Source of the DNA: Novosphingobium sp. ST904
GTDB taxonomy: Bacteria; Pseudomonadota; Alphaproteobacteria; Sphingomonadales; Sphingomonadaceae
Length of the DNA: 64,000 nucleotides
NCBI RefSeq assembly: GCF_001298105.1
Contig: NZ_LGJH01000144.1
Coordinates: 1-64,000, forward strand
Direction: 5' to 3'
Shown: positions 43,556-51,723 of the stretch, piece by piece
Position numbering within the stretch: position 1 is the first letter of the stretch
Layout of the letters: each line of letters starts with the position of its first letter
The notes under the pieces: generated by a model
What the model saw: only the letters and a program-made list of their open reading frames with translations
Database searches by the model: none
Told to the model about the DNA's origin: nothing
Made by a program: the position numbers and the translations under genes

Positions 43556-43852
43556 TCAGTTTTCGAGAGTGCCCCATTCCGGGTGCCAGGGCCTCGGGAA
43601 AGGGGCGAAGCGCACCACGCCGGTGACCTGAGTGATACCAGCGGCGGATAGTTCTTCGAGATGCATCACACAGGAGAACGCCTCGGCCATATCGGTCTCG
43701 AGGAGGTGGTCCAGCATGGTGGCCTCGAAGATGTCCCGGTCGGTCATGGCCGTCCAGTCCAGCGCATCCATGAAGCCCTCGCGCCGTTCGACATAGCGCT
43801 CGAGGCGCGCGGCATCCGCCGTGACGATGGCAATGGCCTGATCGATGTGCAT
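43556..43852 (-). CDS. Hypothetical protein
   Basis: 98 residues from ATG 43852 (MHIDQAIAIVTADAARLERY). Helical N-terminal half (VERREGFMDALDWTAMTDRD, EATMLDHLLETDMAEAFSCV), then RFAPFPRPWHPEWG. It follows the 241-residue gene by 10 bp, so they are co-transcribed. The family is unknown. Confidence 0.55.
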   Translation of the reverse strand: MHIDQAIAIVTADAARLERYVERREGFMDALDWTAMTDRDIFEATMLDHLLETDMAEAFSCVMHLEELSAAGITQVTGVVRFAPFPRPWHPEWGTLEN

Positions 43853-43862
43853 GGCCGCCTCC

Positions 43863-44588
43863 TCACGCTGCGAGTGGCCGGGCGGAGTCTGGCGCCGGAG
43901 CCATCGGCATCAGCGCCGGGACCGGCATGCCCGCGGGCATCGGCAGGACCGGCGCCGGGGATGACGCCGGTGCCGGGACGATATCGGCAAGCCGCAACTC
44001 GCGCTTCAGCCGCGCGGCGAAGCGTTCGGCCCTGATGAAGTCCGAGATACGCGCAAAGCGCAGGCGTTCGCGTGCTGCGGGGCCGCGCTTCGCGAAGTAG
44101 CTGACCTCGTTGTCCTCGTGGAGTGGGCCGATGGCGATGGATGCCTCGATCTCGGGAGAGGTGAGCACGACGCTCCCGGAAATCGCCGCGTCGCCATAGT
44201 GCGAGGTGACGTTGTAGCGGCCTTCGGAAAGATCCAGCGCGATCGCGAGGCGGCGCATGGCCTGGCGCGCGTCACGGTGGAAGCGGTCCTTGGCCGCCTT
44301 GTCGTGAGACACACCGCGCAGGGCAAGGGCCAGCAGTGCGGGATGGCGATCCAGCTCGGCGATGCGCCGCGTGCAGGCACTGCGCAGCGCTGCCTCCTCG
44401 CTCGCGGCCTCGGCAAGGCGGCCGAGATGACGCGCGAGCAGGAGAAGGGCGGGGTCGTTGTCGGGGCCGATACCGGCGACGCGGCAGTCCTCGATGCCCC
44501 GGTTGATGGCGTGAAGCGCGGCGGTGAGGCTGGTCAGCGCGCTGGGATCGAGAGCCTGGTGGTGGCGGAACGGCACATCGTAGGACAT
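43863..44588 (-). CDS. Hypothetical protein
   Basis: 241 residues from ATG 44588 (MSYDVPFRHHQALDPSALTS). The helical first half includes LLLLARHLGRLAEAASEEAA. The middle has RYNVTSHYGDAAISGSVVLT and EIEASIAIGPLHEDNEVSYF. The last 40 residues are a Pro/Ala/Met linker-like tail. The body resembles accessory proteins of conjugative plasmids in composition, but no family is recognised. Confidence 0.55.
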   Translation of the reverse strand: MSYDVPFRHHQALDPSALTSLTAALHAINRGIEDCRVAGIGPDNDPALLLLARHLGRLAEAASEEAALRSACTRRIAELDRHPALLALALRGVSHDKAAKDRFHRDARQAMRRLAIALDLSEGRYNVTSHYGDAAISGSVVLTSPEIEASIAIGPLHEDNEVSYFAKRGPAARERLRFARISDFIRAERFAARLKRELRLADIVPAPASSPAPVLPMPAGMPVPALMPMAPAPDSARPLAA

Positions 44589-44698
44589 TGCGAGGCACTT
44601 TCGGGCAAGATCGGGCGCATCCTCACGCCCGCCCTTCCCCTTCCCCCTCCGCTCCCGTGCCTTGGGGGTGCAGAGGGAAAATGGTGCCTCGATTCAGA

Positions 44699-45013
44699 TC
44701 AGGTTGTTTCGCTAACAACCTCACGCCACTGATGGACGAGAGCAATGAGCTCCTCGCGCCGACCGAACTGATCAGCATAGATCGCCTCGGGATAAGCCGC
44801 GAGAAAACCGACGATCCTTGCGATATCGAGACCGACTTCCCGGTCGAGTCCGAACAGGTCGGCGATGGGAAAATGCCCCCAGTCGTCACCGTTCCACCAA
44901 GCGAGCAGAAAATTCGCGACCCGCTTCGATTGCCCAGTATCCGAGCGGGCGACATCGATAAGGCGATCAAGGGCAACTTTCGCACTTGCGACATCGATCG
45001 AGATTGCGGTCAT
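44699..45013 (-). CDS. Hypothetical protein
   Basis: 104 residues (MTAISIDVASAKVALDRLID). Contains RVANFLLAWWNGDDWGHFPI, ADLFGLDREVGLDIARIVGF and YPEAIYADQFGRREELIALV, a pattern I associate with the DUF7673 group, though not confirmed. Helical and soluble. It is separated from its leftward neighbour by a 110-bp gap and lies downstream of the VapBC-type pair. Confidence 0.6.
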   Translation of the reverse strand: MTAISIDVASAKVALDRLIDVARSDTGQSKRVANFLLAWWNGDDWGHFPIADLFGLDREVGLDIARIVGFLAAYPEAIYADQFGRREELIALVHQWREVVSETT

Positions 45014-45061
45014 GGCAGATTGTCCTGATTTGCATGATGTATGGCACCGCGAAAATCGCGG

Positions 45062-45487
45062 TTAAGTTGAAGACGCGGTCCAAGGGTTGATGGTGTTGAT
45101 TTTTGCGGCCAGGAAGGGCGCTGTATCTCGCGTCGCAATGACAAATCCACGCGATGCCGCGATAGCCGCGATATAACCGTCCGGCGTCGGGAAACCACGG
45201 CCCGCAGCCCTAGCGACAACAGCAAGATCGGAATACTTGAATGCCGCCCGTTCGTCGAACGGGAGTATCTTACCGAAGAACAGCTCGATCGTCCGGGACA
45301 TCGCTTCCTCCAGCGATTGTCGCCGCTTGCCCTGTGCCAGTATGGAGATGCCAAACCGGATCTCAGCAATGGTCACGCTCGTGATGAACAGCGTCTCGAT
45401 CGGCTGTTCGTCCAGCCAGGTGGATACCGCCCGCGATGGAGCAGCCTTTGTCATCTCCGATATGACGTTCGTATCCAGAACAATCAT
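45062..45487 (-). CDS. vapC: PIN-domain toxin (VapC/FitB type)
   Basis: 141 residues. The acidic PIN signature is complete: MIVLDTNVISEM (first Asp), SVTIAEIRFGIS (Glu), TPDGYIAAIAASRGFVIATR (Asp pair). The metal-dependent ribonuclease domain cleaves RNA when free of antitoxin. The HPxxF-like spacing and its FitA-like partner place it in the FitB subgroup. The ATG overlaps the antitoxin stop (ATGA). Confidence 0.9.
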   Translation of the reverse strand: MIVLDTNVISEMTKAAPSRAVSTWLDEQPIETLFITSVTIAEIRFGISILAQGKRRQSLEEAMSRTIELFFGKILPFDERAAFKYSDLAVVARAAGRGFPTPDGYIAAIAASRGFVIATRDTAPFLAAKINTINPWTASST

Positions 45488-45741
45488 TCGTCGAGAGCCA
45501 TCGGAGCGGCAGGAGTGCGTTCTCCAGCGTTTGCAAGAACTGCAGCTTCTTCGTCGGTAATTCCTGCAGCTTTCCAGATTCCGGAGAGAGCCTGTCCCAA
45601 GCGGGGACGGCCTTCAGGCTTCACCGCACGTGATAGAATGTCCCGAATCTCGGCTTCGGTACTGCGCCCATGCAAGGCGGCCTGCGCCTTGAGCGCACGA
45701 TGGACGTCGTCAGGAATATTACGAACTGTCAGGGCCGGCAT
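45484..45741 (-). CDS. vapB: FitA/VapB-type RHH antitoxin
   Basis: 85 residues from ATG 45741 (MPALTVRNIPDDVHRALKAQ). The RHH is followed by AALHGRSTEAEIRDILSRAV, the typical FitA helix pair, and a C-terminal toxin-binding tail. The upstream in-frame ATG at 45765 lacks homology-type sequence. The 10-bp palindrome at 45775-45784 is a likely operator. Confidence 0.88.
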   Translation of the reverse strand: MPALTVRNIPDDVHRALKAQAALHGRSTEAEIRDILSRAVKPEGRPRLGQALSGIWKAAGITDEEAAVLANAGERTPAAPMALDE

Positions 45742-45774
45742 GAGAAAGCATCCGTTTGATGGCATCTTGTCGAA

Positions 45775-45784
45775 ATGATATCAT
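45775..45784. promoter_or_regulatory. ATGATATCAT palindrome, likely antitoxin operator
   Basis: A perfect 10-bp palindrome 34 bp upstream of the FitA-like start, overlapping the end of the upstream gene. Suited to binding by an RHH dimer. Confidence 0.45.
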
Positions 45785-46017
45785 GCGCGCGCTGGCGCCG
45801 TCAATTCGGGAAGCGCCGGACTCTCCAGCTCGGCCATGAAGCCATCGGGATCGATGAACATGGCGAGCGCGCGCAGATACTCGGCATAGGCGAAGCGCGA
45901 GACCTCGCTGTCGAACTCGTGGCGCGTGGCGGTGAGCACGCTGCGATATTCGCAGGCGAGTGTTTCGCCGTTGGCGCGGATGGTATCGGCGAAGGCGCGA
46001 AAATGGCGGTAGCGCAT
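45781..46017 (-). CDS. Small hypothetical protein
   Basis: 78 residues from ATG 46017 (MRYRHFRAFADTIRANGETL). Helical (YRSVLTATRHEFDSEVSRFA, AYAEYLRALAMFIDPDGFMA). It starts 6 bp after the stop of the nuclease-like gene and is in the same leftward unit. The family is not recognised. Confidence 0.55.
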   Translation of the reverse strand: MRYRHFRAFADTIRANGETLACEYRSVLTATRHEFDSEVSRFAYAEYLRALAMFIDPDGFMAELESPALPELTAPARA

Positions 46018-46022
46018 GAGCT

Positions 46023-46655
46023 TTACTCCATGAGAGTTCGCCTTTCCCTCGCCCTCTCCCCTTCCGATGCCCCGGATGTCCAGGATTTCTCGGGTCGCTG
46101 GGGCACCGGCGCAGAGAGGGTCAGCGCCGCCCCGGCTTCGCCTCGCAGGCAAGCCGCTCGCCGGCGACGCCACTTGGCCGGTTCGGTAAAGCTGCCCGCG
46201 TGCGCGCCGCGCTTTGCAGCACGGGCGGCCTGATAGGCGGCCATGTATCGGCGCGCCTGTTCGGGCCGGCCCTTGAGGTAGCCGGTCACCGGGATCGCAA
46301 GCCCCGCCGCGATCATCGCCTCGCCCAGGTCGCGCCCGCCGATCTCGACGGTGCCCACCGGGCGGCCATAGCTGGCGCTGCCGGTGAGGCGGACCGTCGC
46401 GTTACCGGACTTGAGCAACCGCGAGGCATAGTCCTGCGCCGCCTTGCCGCAAGGTCAGCAGCCCGAAGCGGTGGCGCACAGCTGCTTGCGCTCATAGGCA
46501 TCGGCGCCGTGCAGGCGCACATCGAACGACACGGTGTCGCCGTCGATCGCGCGGCCTCGGGCGACGATCGCGGCGGCGCGGGGATCGGCAGGTTCACGCG
46601 AGACGGCGGCATCGCAGGCGGTGAGCGCGAGCAGCGAGACGAGGATCAGGCGCAT
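46023..46655 (-). pseudogene. SNase-like nuclease lipoprotein with in-frame stop
   Basis: ATG 46655 opens with a lipoprotein signal (MRLILVSLLALTACDA). The SNase core follows: ARGRAIDGDTVSFDVRLHGA, DAYERKQLCATASGC. A TGA at 46455-46457 then interrupts, after which the same frame continues with PCGKAAQDYASRLLKSGNAT, VRLTGSASYGRPVGTVEIGG and DLGEAMIAAGLAI. Unlike the other broken genes here the frame is unchanged, so this is a nonsense substitution or misread. The basic, low-quality tail after residue 170 may be an over-extension. Confidence 0.65.
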
Positions 46656-46894
46656 GCGGCATGCTTCTGGCCTGCGACTTCAGGGCTGGTGGTGGGGCTG
46701 CTCAGCGGCGCGACATCGCCGCGATGCTCGATGACGCGCCAGGGCTGAAGCGGATCGAGGGTGGCGACAACCGAGACGGCAAGGCCCTCGTCGGCCATGT
46801 GGCCCGCCACTCGGATCGCATGCGCGCGACTGCACAGCACAGCCCGCAAGGGTGACAGAAGGGGCGAGAAGGTTCGGATCGGGATCTGTGTCAT
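46646..46894 (-). CDS. Small hypothetical protein
   Basis: 82 residues from ATG 46894 (MTQIPIRTFSPLLSPLRAVL). Contains CSRAHAIRVAGHMADEGLAV and SVVATLDPLQPWRVIEHRGD. It overlaps both neighbours by 4 and 10 bp, indicating a tightly packed operon. A much longer frame in register upstream is antisense to the next gene and was discounted. Confidence 0.55.
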   Translation of the reverse strand: MTQIPIRTFSPLLSPLRAVLCSRAHAIRVAGHMADEGLAVSVVATLDPLQPWRVIEHRGDVAPLSSPTTSPEVAGQKHAACA

Positions 46895-47535
46895 GGGACC
46901 GCCCTTGCAGATGTGGTGGAGGAGGCAAAGACGGTGCGATGCACGCGGGTCTGCACCGCCACGCTCCAGTCGCGCTCCCGAAAACCGGTGATCCGATAGC
47001 GGCCATGGCCGTCCGGAACGCGGAAGGTGATCGAGCGGCCACGCTTGACGACGATGAACTCGCTGCCCTCGTAGCCGTCGGTGAAGGTCACCGGCTCGGC
47101 GAGCCGGATGCGCATGCCGTCCTCGATCTTCCGGGAACGGCGCTGGAGGTTGGCGCGGCAACGTCGCCGCCAGTCGAGGGCATATTCGTTGTCGGTCGGC
47201 GTCAGCAGGTCGAGGATATGGGCGGGGCAGCCATCCTCGCATGGCCCCATTTTTTCGCTCAAGTCCTTGTACCCGAAGTGGAGATTGTCCTTGTCCCCCG
47301 GGTTCCACCGCACGAGGCAGACGATGCCGAGCACTTCGGTTATCTCGCCGTTGGCGCGGTACTCCGCGGCGGCGTAGTAGACCCTGTTGCCGGGGCAGGA
47401 GGAGGCGAGGACGCGCGCGCTGTGCGCGATGCCGTCTTCTCCCGCTTCCCAATCGAAGGTGAACTGGGCGTCGAGCCAGGATTTGGCGGTAGCGTGCCCG
47501 CCCATGTGGTGACGGTTCATGTAAAGCCAGCCCAT
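46891..47535 (-). CDS. DUF6927-like hypothetical protein
   Basis: 214 residues (MGWLYMNRHHMGGHATAKSW). Distinctive segments are GIVCLVRWNPGDKDNLHFGY then KDLSEKMGPCEDGCPAHILD, with the GYKDxxExMGP...CP pattern I associate with DUF6927. Next come LDWRRRCRANLQRRSRKIED and a C-terminal beta domain (GSEFIVVKRGRSITFRVPDG). These proteins are frequent in plasmid accessory blocks next to ArdC. The function is unknown. Confidence 0.65.
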   Translation of the reverse strand: MGWLYMNRHHMGGHATAKSWLDAQFTFDWEAGEDGIAHSARVLASSCPGNRVYYAAAEYRANGEITEVLGIVCLVRWNPGDKDNLHFGYKDLSEKMGPCEDGCPAHILDLLTPTDNEYALDWRRRCRANLQRRSRKIEDGMRIRLAEPVTFTDGYEGSEFIVVKRGRSITFRVPDGHGRYRITGFRERDWSVAVQTRVHRTVFASSTTSARAVP

Positions 47536-47565
47536 GGGGCGGTCTCCTCAGGTGATGGTGATGGG

Positions 47566-48524
47566 TCATGCCGCCGCCCTCATCGGCTCGGCCGTGTCTT
47601 CGCAATCGGCACGGCTGAAGGCGGCGAGGTAGGCGAATGCCTGCTCGGCCTTCGAAGCGGCGGTGAAGATGGCGCTGTGATCGCTCCGGAGCACGTCGAT
47701 CCAGTGGCCCAGGTAACTGGCATGGCTGTCGTGAAGTTCGCTCGGCAAGCCAAGCTCGGCGCAGATCGACGCTGAAGTCAGTTCGGCGCAGAGTTCCTCC
47801 ATGCAATAGGCCGCATCGCCGAACCGCTTGCCGAAAGTGCGGTTGAGGCGCGTTTCATTTCCGCTCCAGTGCGCGGTCTCGTGTCCTCTCGTCGAGGCCA
47901 GCAGATCCGCCGAACGGAAGCTGCCGGGATGGGGGAGCTGGATGTAATCGCCACCCGGATCGTAGTAGGCGCGGTCCCCGCCCCAGCGCAGTTCAGCAGG
48001 GATCGGCGCGAAGAAGGCATCGATCGCCGCCTGCCGGTGCGAGAGCAGCGCCGGGGTCGGCGGCACGTCGCGCGCATAGTAGTAGCGCGGCAGGCCCTCC
48101 ACTTCGTCAGCATTGTAGACCCAGTAATGGCGCAGGAAGCGGATCAGCGCGCCGGAAGTCTTCTCGCCCATGAGGCCGGGAGCACCGGCCTTGCGGAAGC
48201 TGGAGGCATAGATCGACATGGCGGGAACAGCATCGCGATGGACATGGCCGCCCAGCTCCCCGGCCTGGCGCGCGGTCATCCAGTAGCGCGAACGATAGCC
48301 GCGCGCGTCGGCGATCGCCCAGAGCCAGAGGCAATTAATGCCATGGTAGGCGTGCCCTCATGGCGCAGCGGGCGGCCGCCCTCGCCGGTCAGCGACCAGG
48401 GCCGGGTCCAGGGCTTCGTTCCCGCCTCGAGGCGGGCAATGATCATGCGGGTGACCTCGCGCGCGATATCGCGAGAGGAACGCGGGGCGGATGCCGGGAG
48501 CCGTGCCGGCGCGGTAATGGACAT
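47566..48524 (-). pseudogene. ardC: ArdC-type antirestriction protein, frameshifted
   Basis: The N-terminal ssDNA-binding domain (DUF1738) starts at ATG 48524: IAREVTRMIIARLEAGTKPW, TRPWSLTGEGGRPLRHEGTP. A missing T near 48344 (CCTTACC read as CCTACC) shifts the frame. The protein resumes with HGINCLWLWAIADARGYRSR, YWMTARQAGELGG and the zincin-like domain with RGHETAHWSG (HExxH) and FGDAAYCMEELCAELTSASI. The restored length is about 319 residues. ArdC proteins protect incoming single-stranded plasmid DNA from host restriction and belong to the leading region of conjugative plasmids. Confidence 0.85.
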
Positions 48525-48620
48525 GGCGCACTCCTGCGGTTAGCAATGCGGTCGGCACCGGCCCGGGAACTCTGCCGGGGGGAGAGACGGCGTGAGACCT
48601 GTCAGGACAGTGCGGGAGGC

Positions 48621-50957
48621 TTACTCGGCGGCCTCGGCCCATTCGCTCACCGCGTCGTCGTCGCCGAAGACATGCGGGCTTTCGTCATCGAGGCCATCCG
48701 CCTCGTCGTCGATGGCCTCATGCCCGTCCATCGTGCCGTCTTCAGTGTCGCCATCGTCGGGATCCTGCGTTTCGGCACCGTCAGTGGCAAGCACCGCCAG
48801 GGCCTCCTCGTCGTCACCCTCATCGTCGCCGATCAGTGCAGCGAGATCGATGTCCGTATCGGTGTCGTTCTCGACGCCGGCAGTTTCGCCCTCGGCCTCG
48901 GCCTTGGGCAGCGTCACCGGGAAGCGCATCGCGGCGGGCACCCAGGCAAGGGCCGCTTCCTTCACCTCGGCCTCGATCACGGCCTCGCCGGCGAACAGCT
49001 TCTCGCACGATGCCGAGATCTCGCCCTTCTTCTGGCTGGCATGACGGCCCGAGAGCGCGGGACCGCCGACGTCGTCGAGCAGCGAGAGCAGCGCCCCCTT
49101 GGGAATGCGGTCGAAGAAGTTCTCAGACGTCGGCCGCCACCAGCTGGCCACATCGATATCGAGGATCGTCGCGAGCCGGTTCTGCAGCGCGTTCTGCCGC
49201 GTGGAATGGCTTTCCTTGGCCTCGAAGGACTTCGCCACGATCCAGGCCAGCCATGCCGCCTTGGCCTCGTCGCCCAGCATGCGGAACGCCTCGAAGCGGG
49301 TCACCATGTCACCGGATTCGGTCCAGCTGGCATCGAGCCCCTCATGGACCTCGGCGAGGTAATCGCGCGCGCGGGCGCCGGGCACGCTATTGGCCAGAAC
49401 CGGGTCCTGCGGCGACGGCGCGCGGATCGTCGTTCCGTTGTACGAGGCCCCGGCATGGCCCTGGTCGGCCATGACGAACAGCATGTAGTCGAGCGCCAGC
49501 GCCGGATTGGCGATGATCGAAGCGCCCAGCACGTCGCGGCGCTGGACCGCGAGCTGGTCGAGCAGCACCTGGCTCATCGCCTTGCCGCCCGGCGCCGCCG
49601 CTGCCGGATCGACCTCCTCGGCCTTGCCGCGGCCCTCGGCGATGCCACCGCCACGCGCGGGGCCTTCCTCGATGCGGAAGGTCGGGGTGCGCGCCACGAT
49701 CGCGCCGTCGCCGTCGATATAAGGGGCATCGTCACCGTCACCGGCTTCGCCGCCCTCGCCCGGTTCATCGCCGGCCTCGTCTTCATCATCGACCAGGGTG
49801 ACGCGCAGCGAGGTCTCGGAGTAGTAGGTGTCGTCCAGTTCCATGGTGCCGTCGTTCTCCAGCGTCAGGAACAGGCCGACGCGCGGGGTCAGTTCGGGGG
49901 GCAGCAGCGCAGGACGATGGAAGCGCAGCGTCTGCACCTCTTCGCCCAGCGCCTCGTATTCGGCATTGAGGGCGTCGTAAGCTTCCTCCTCGATCTCCTC
50001 GTTCTCCATCTCGGTCTCGATGACGCCGGTACGGGTATCGATCTCCTCGATCCGGGCGGCCTGCTCGGCCGTCAGCGCCGCCATCGGCAGGTCGACACGG
50101 TGAAGCCCGCGTGCCGCTTCCCAGACCGAGCCCCCGGCGATCGGCCTGATCCAGGCGAGGCCACGTTCCTCGCCGATGCGCGCGGCTTCGGCTTCCATCT
50201 TCGCCGCAGCCAGCGTCTGCGCGATCTCGGGATTGAGCCAGCTGTCGCCGGCATCGCTGAACAGGTCGCGATCGACCACGCCGCCGGCAGCCACATAGGC
50301 GTCCTCGCCGACCAGCAACGCGACAGGGTCGGTGGACTTCATGCTCTCGTTGGCGATCACCCGGCGGATCGTGTCGGGGCCGTAGTAGCTGGACTTGCCG
50401 TAGCTGTTCCACACCATCATCTGGCGCTCGTGGCTCTGGGTCGAGGCATAGGCCTTGGCGAGGTCGAGCGTGATCGTGCCCTGGGCCAGCGCCTCGAAGA
50501 TGGGCTCGGCGAGATTGGCGAGGCGCAGGCGGCCTTCGACGAACCGGCGCGAGATGCCGAAGCGCTTCGCCACCCCGTCGATATCGCCGTTCTCTCCCAG
50601 GAAGTGCTGGAAGGCCCGGCATTCGTCGGCAGGAGACATCGCCAATCTCTGGAAGTTCTCGGCCAGCGAGGTTTCCGAGAGCGTCGCATCGTCGCCCGAG
50701 AGCGTCATCACCGGCACGTCGTAGTCGGCCGCCACGATATCGCCGCGCTCGGCCAGCAGCATCAGCGCGCGGTAGCGGCGGCTGCCCGCGATCACGGCAA
50801 ACGCGCCGCGCGGCTTCTTTACCGGCGTCACGATGAGGTTCTGCAGCACGCCGCGTGCGAAAATGTCGGCGGCGAACTGTTCGATCAGGTCATCGCCCGC
50901 CTTGCGCACGTTGATGTCGGAGAGGATCAGCCTGGCGAGTTTCACGGTCTGGATCAT
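48621..50957 (-). CDS. Large ParB/Srx-domain protein
   Basis: 778 residues from ATG 50957 (MIQTVKLARLILSDINVRKA). The N-terminal 200 residues form a ParB/RepB/Spo0J nuclease-like domain: ILSDINVRKAGDDLIEQFAA, PRGAFAVIAGSRRYRALMLL, ETSLAENFQRLAMSPADECR, then the HTH DGVAKRFGISRRFVEGRLRL. A long central region is acidic (VDDEDEAGDEPGEGGEAGDG) and the C-terminus is extremely acidic. It is far larger than partition ParB (about 300). It sits in the DarB-like/ArdC block and is not beside parA, so establishment, regulation or DNA protection is likelier than segregation. Confidence 0.82.
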   Translation of the reverse strand: MIQTVKLARLILSDINVRKAGDDLIEQFAADIFARGVLQNLIVTPVKKPRGAFAVIAGSRRYRALMLLAERGDIVAADYDVPVMTLSGDDATLSETSLAENFQRLAMSPADECRAFQHFLGENGDIDGVAKRFGISRRFVEGRLRLANLAEPIFEALAQGTITLDLAKAYASTQSHERQMMVWNSYGKSSYYGPDTIRRVIANESMKSTDPVALLVGEDAYVAAGGVVDRDLFSDAGDSWLNPEIAQTLAAAKMEAEAARIGEERGLAWIRPIAGGSVWEAARGLHRVDLPMAALTAEQAARIEEIDTRTGVIETEMENEEIEEEAYDALNAEYEALGEEVQTLRFHRPALLPPELTPRVGLFLTLENDGTMELDDTYYSETSLRVTLVDDEDEAGDEPGEGGEAGDGDDAPYIDGDGAIVARTPTFRIEEGPARGGGIAEGRGKAEEVDPAAAAPGGKAMSQVLLDQLAVQRRDVLGASIIANPALALDYMLFVMADQGHAGASYNGTTIRAPSPQDPVLANSVPGARARDYLAEVHEGLDASWTESGDMVTRFEAFRMLGDEAKAAWLAWIVAKSFEAKESHSTRQNALQNRLATILDIDVASWWRPTSENFFDRIPKGALLSLLDDVGGPALSGRHASQKKGEISASCEKLFAGEAVIEAEVKEAALAWVPAAMRFPVTLPKAEAEGETAGVENDTDTDIDLAALIGDDEGDDEEALAVLATDGAETQDPDDGDTEDGTMDGHEAIDDEADGLDDESPHVFGDDDAVSEWAEAAE

Positions 50958-51071
50958 GGGGATATCACCTTCTTGGCACTGTTCGGACCAATTCCCGAAC
51001 ACCCCGCCCCTTCCCCCTCCCTCTCTTTGGGCCCCGGGAAGTCGTGATATCGCTGTGATCCTATGGCATGC

Positions 51072-51392
51072 TCAGGTGCTTGCTCGGTGCTGAGTGCCGT
51101 TCGGGGATTTGCGGCTCACGCGAGCCTCATGGCGCAGCATGTGCTTGCGCAACGTGCGGTTGATCTCGGTCTGGTAGCCCCCATCGGAGTGTTCCTTGAA
51201 CCAGGCGATGACGTCCAGATCGAGCCGCATGGTCACCGACTTCTTGAGCGGCTTGTAAAGGCCCGGACGGTGGGCATGGTCCCAGTTGGCCTCCGGCGCC
51301 TCGGGAATGTCGTGCGTGTCGATCTCGTCGTCTGCCATCGCCTGAAGCGCGGCCAGCTGCTCACGCTCGGACTTATCAAGATTCTTCTTCAT
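51072..51392 (-). CDS. brnA: BrnA-type antitoxin
   Basis: 106 residues from ATG 51392 (MKKNLDKSEREQLAALQAMA). The C-terminal half is the BrnA RHH: LKKSVTMRLDLDVIAWFKEH, GGYQTEINRTLRKHMLRHEA. In BrnTA modules the antitoxin follows the toxin and both are autoregulated by BrnA; that order is seen here, with a 17-bp overlap. Confidence 0.85.
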   Translation of the reverse strand: MKKNLDKSEREQLAALQAMADDEIDTHDIPEAPEANWDHAHRPGLYKPLKKSVTMRLDLDVIAWFKEHSDGGYQTEINRTLRKHMLRHEARVSRKSPNGTQHRAST

Positions 51393-51693
51393 ACCGTCTC
51401 CTTTCGTGAGGCGTTGCCTTTCGGGCGCTGATGATCCGTATCCGGTTGTCGCTATCTGGATCTGGATAGCTGTGCACGACCAGGACGATAACCGTGCCCT
51501 GCACCGCACCGATCGCATGGAAGCGTTCCTCACCATCGACCGTTCGGTCAGGGATGATGACGAGGAAAGGATCGTCCCACACCCGCTGGGCGAGCGGAAA
51601 CCCGATCCGGTGCTTGCGCAGATTGATCTCGGCTTTCTCCGGGTCCCATTCGAACCGCACATCATCTCCATATGTATTGACGATATTGTCCAT
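51376..51693 (-). CDS. brnT: BrnT-family toxin
   Basis: 105 residues. The BrnT motif FEWDPEKAEINLRKHRIGFP is followed by VWDDPFLVIIPDRTVDGEER and the C-terminal RIISARKATPHERRRYEEE. A RelE-like ribonuclease fold inhibits translation. ATG 51693 is used, though the conserved part starts 12 residues in. It is 31 bp downstream of the DarB-like gene stop. Confidence 0.88.
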   Translation of the reverse strand: MDNIVNTYGDDVRFEWDPEKAEINLRKHRIGFPLAQRVWDDPFLVIIPDRTVDGEERFHAIGAVQGTVIVLVVHSYPDPDSDNRIRIISARKATPHERRRYEEES

Positions 51694-51723
51694 ACACCAT
51701 TGCTCTCGATTATGCCAGTGCTC

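Noticed and set aside
46646..47806. 386-residue minus-strand open frame
   Set aside because: Only the last 82 codons have protein character. The upstream part runs over the DUF6927-like gene in the wrong frame.
48360..51047. 895-residue plus-strand open frame
   Set aside because: Antisense of the ParB-domain gene; a product of high GC third positions.
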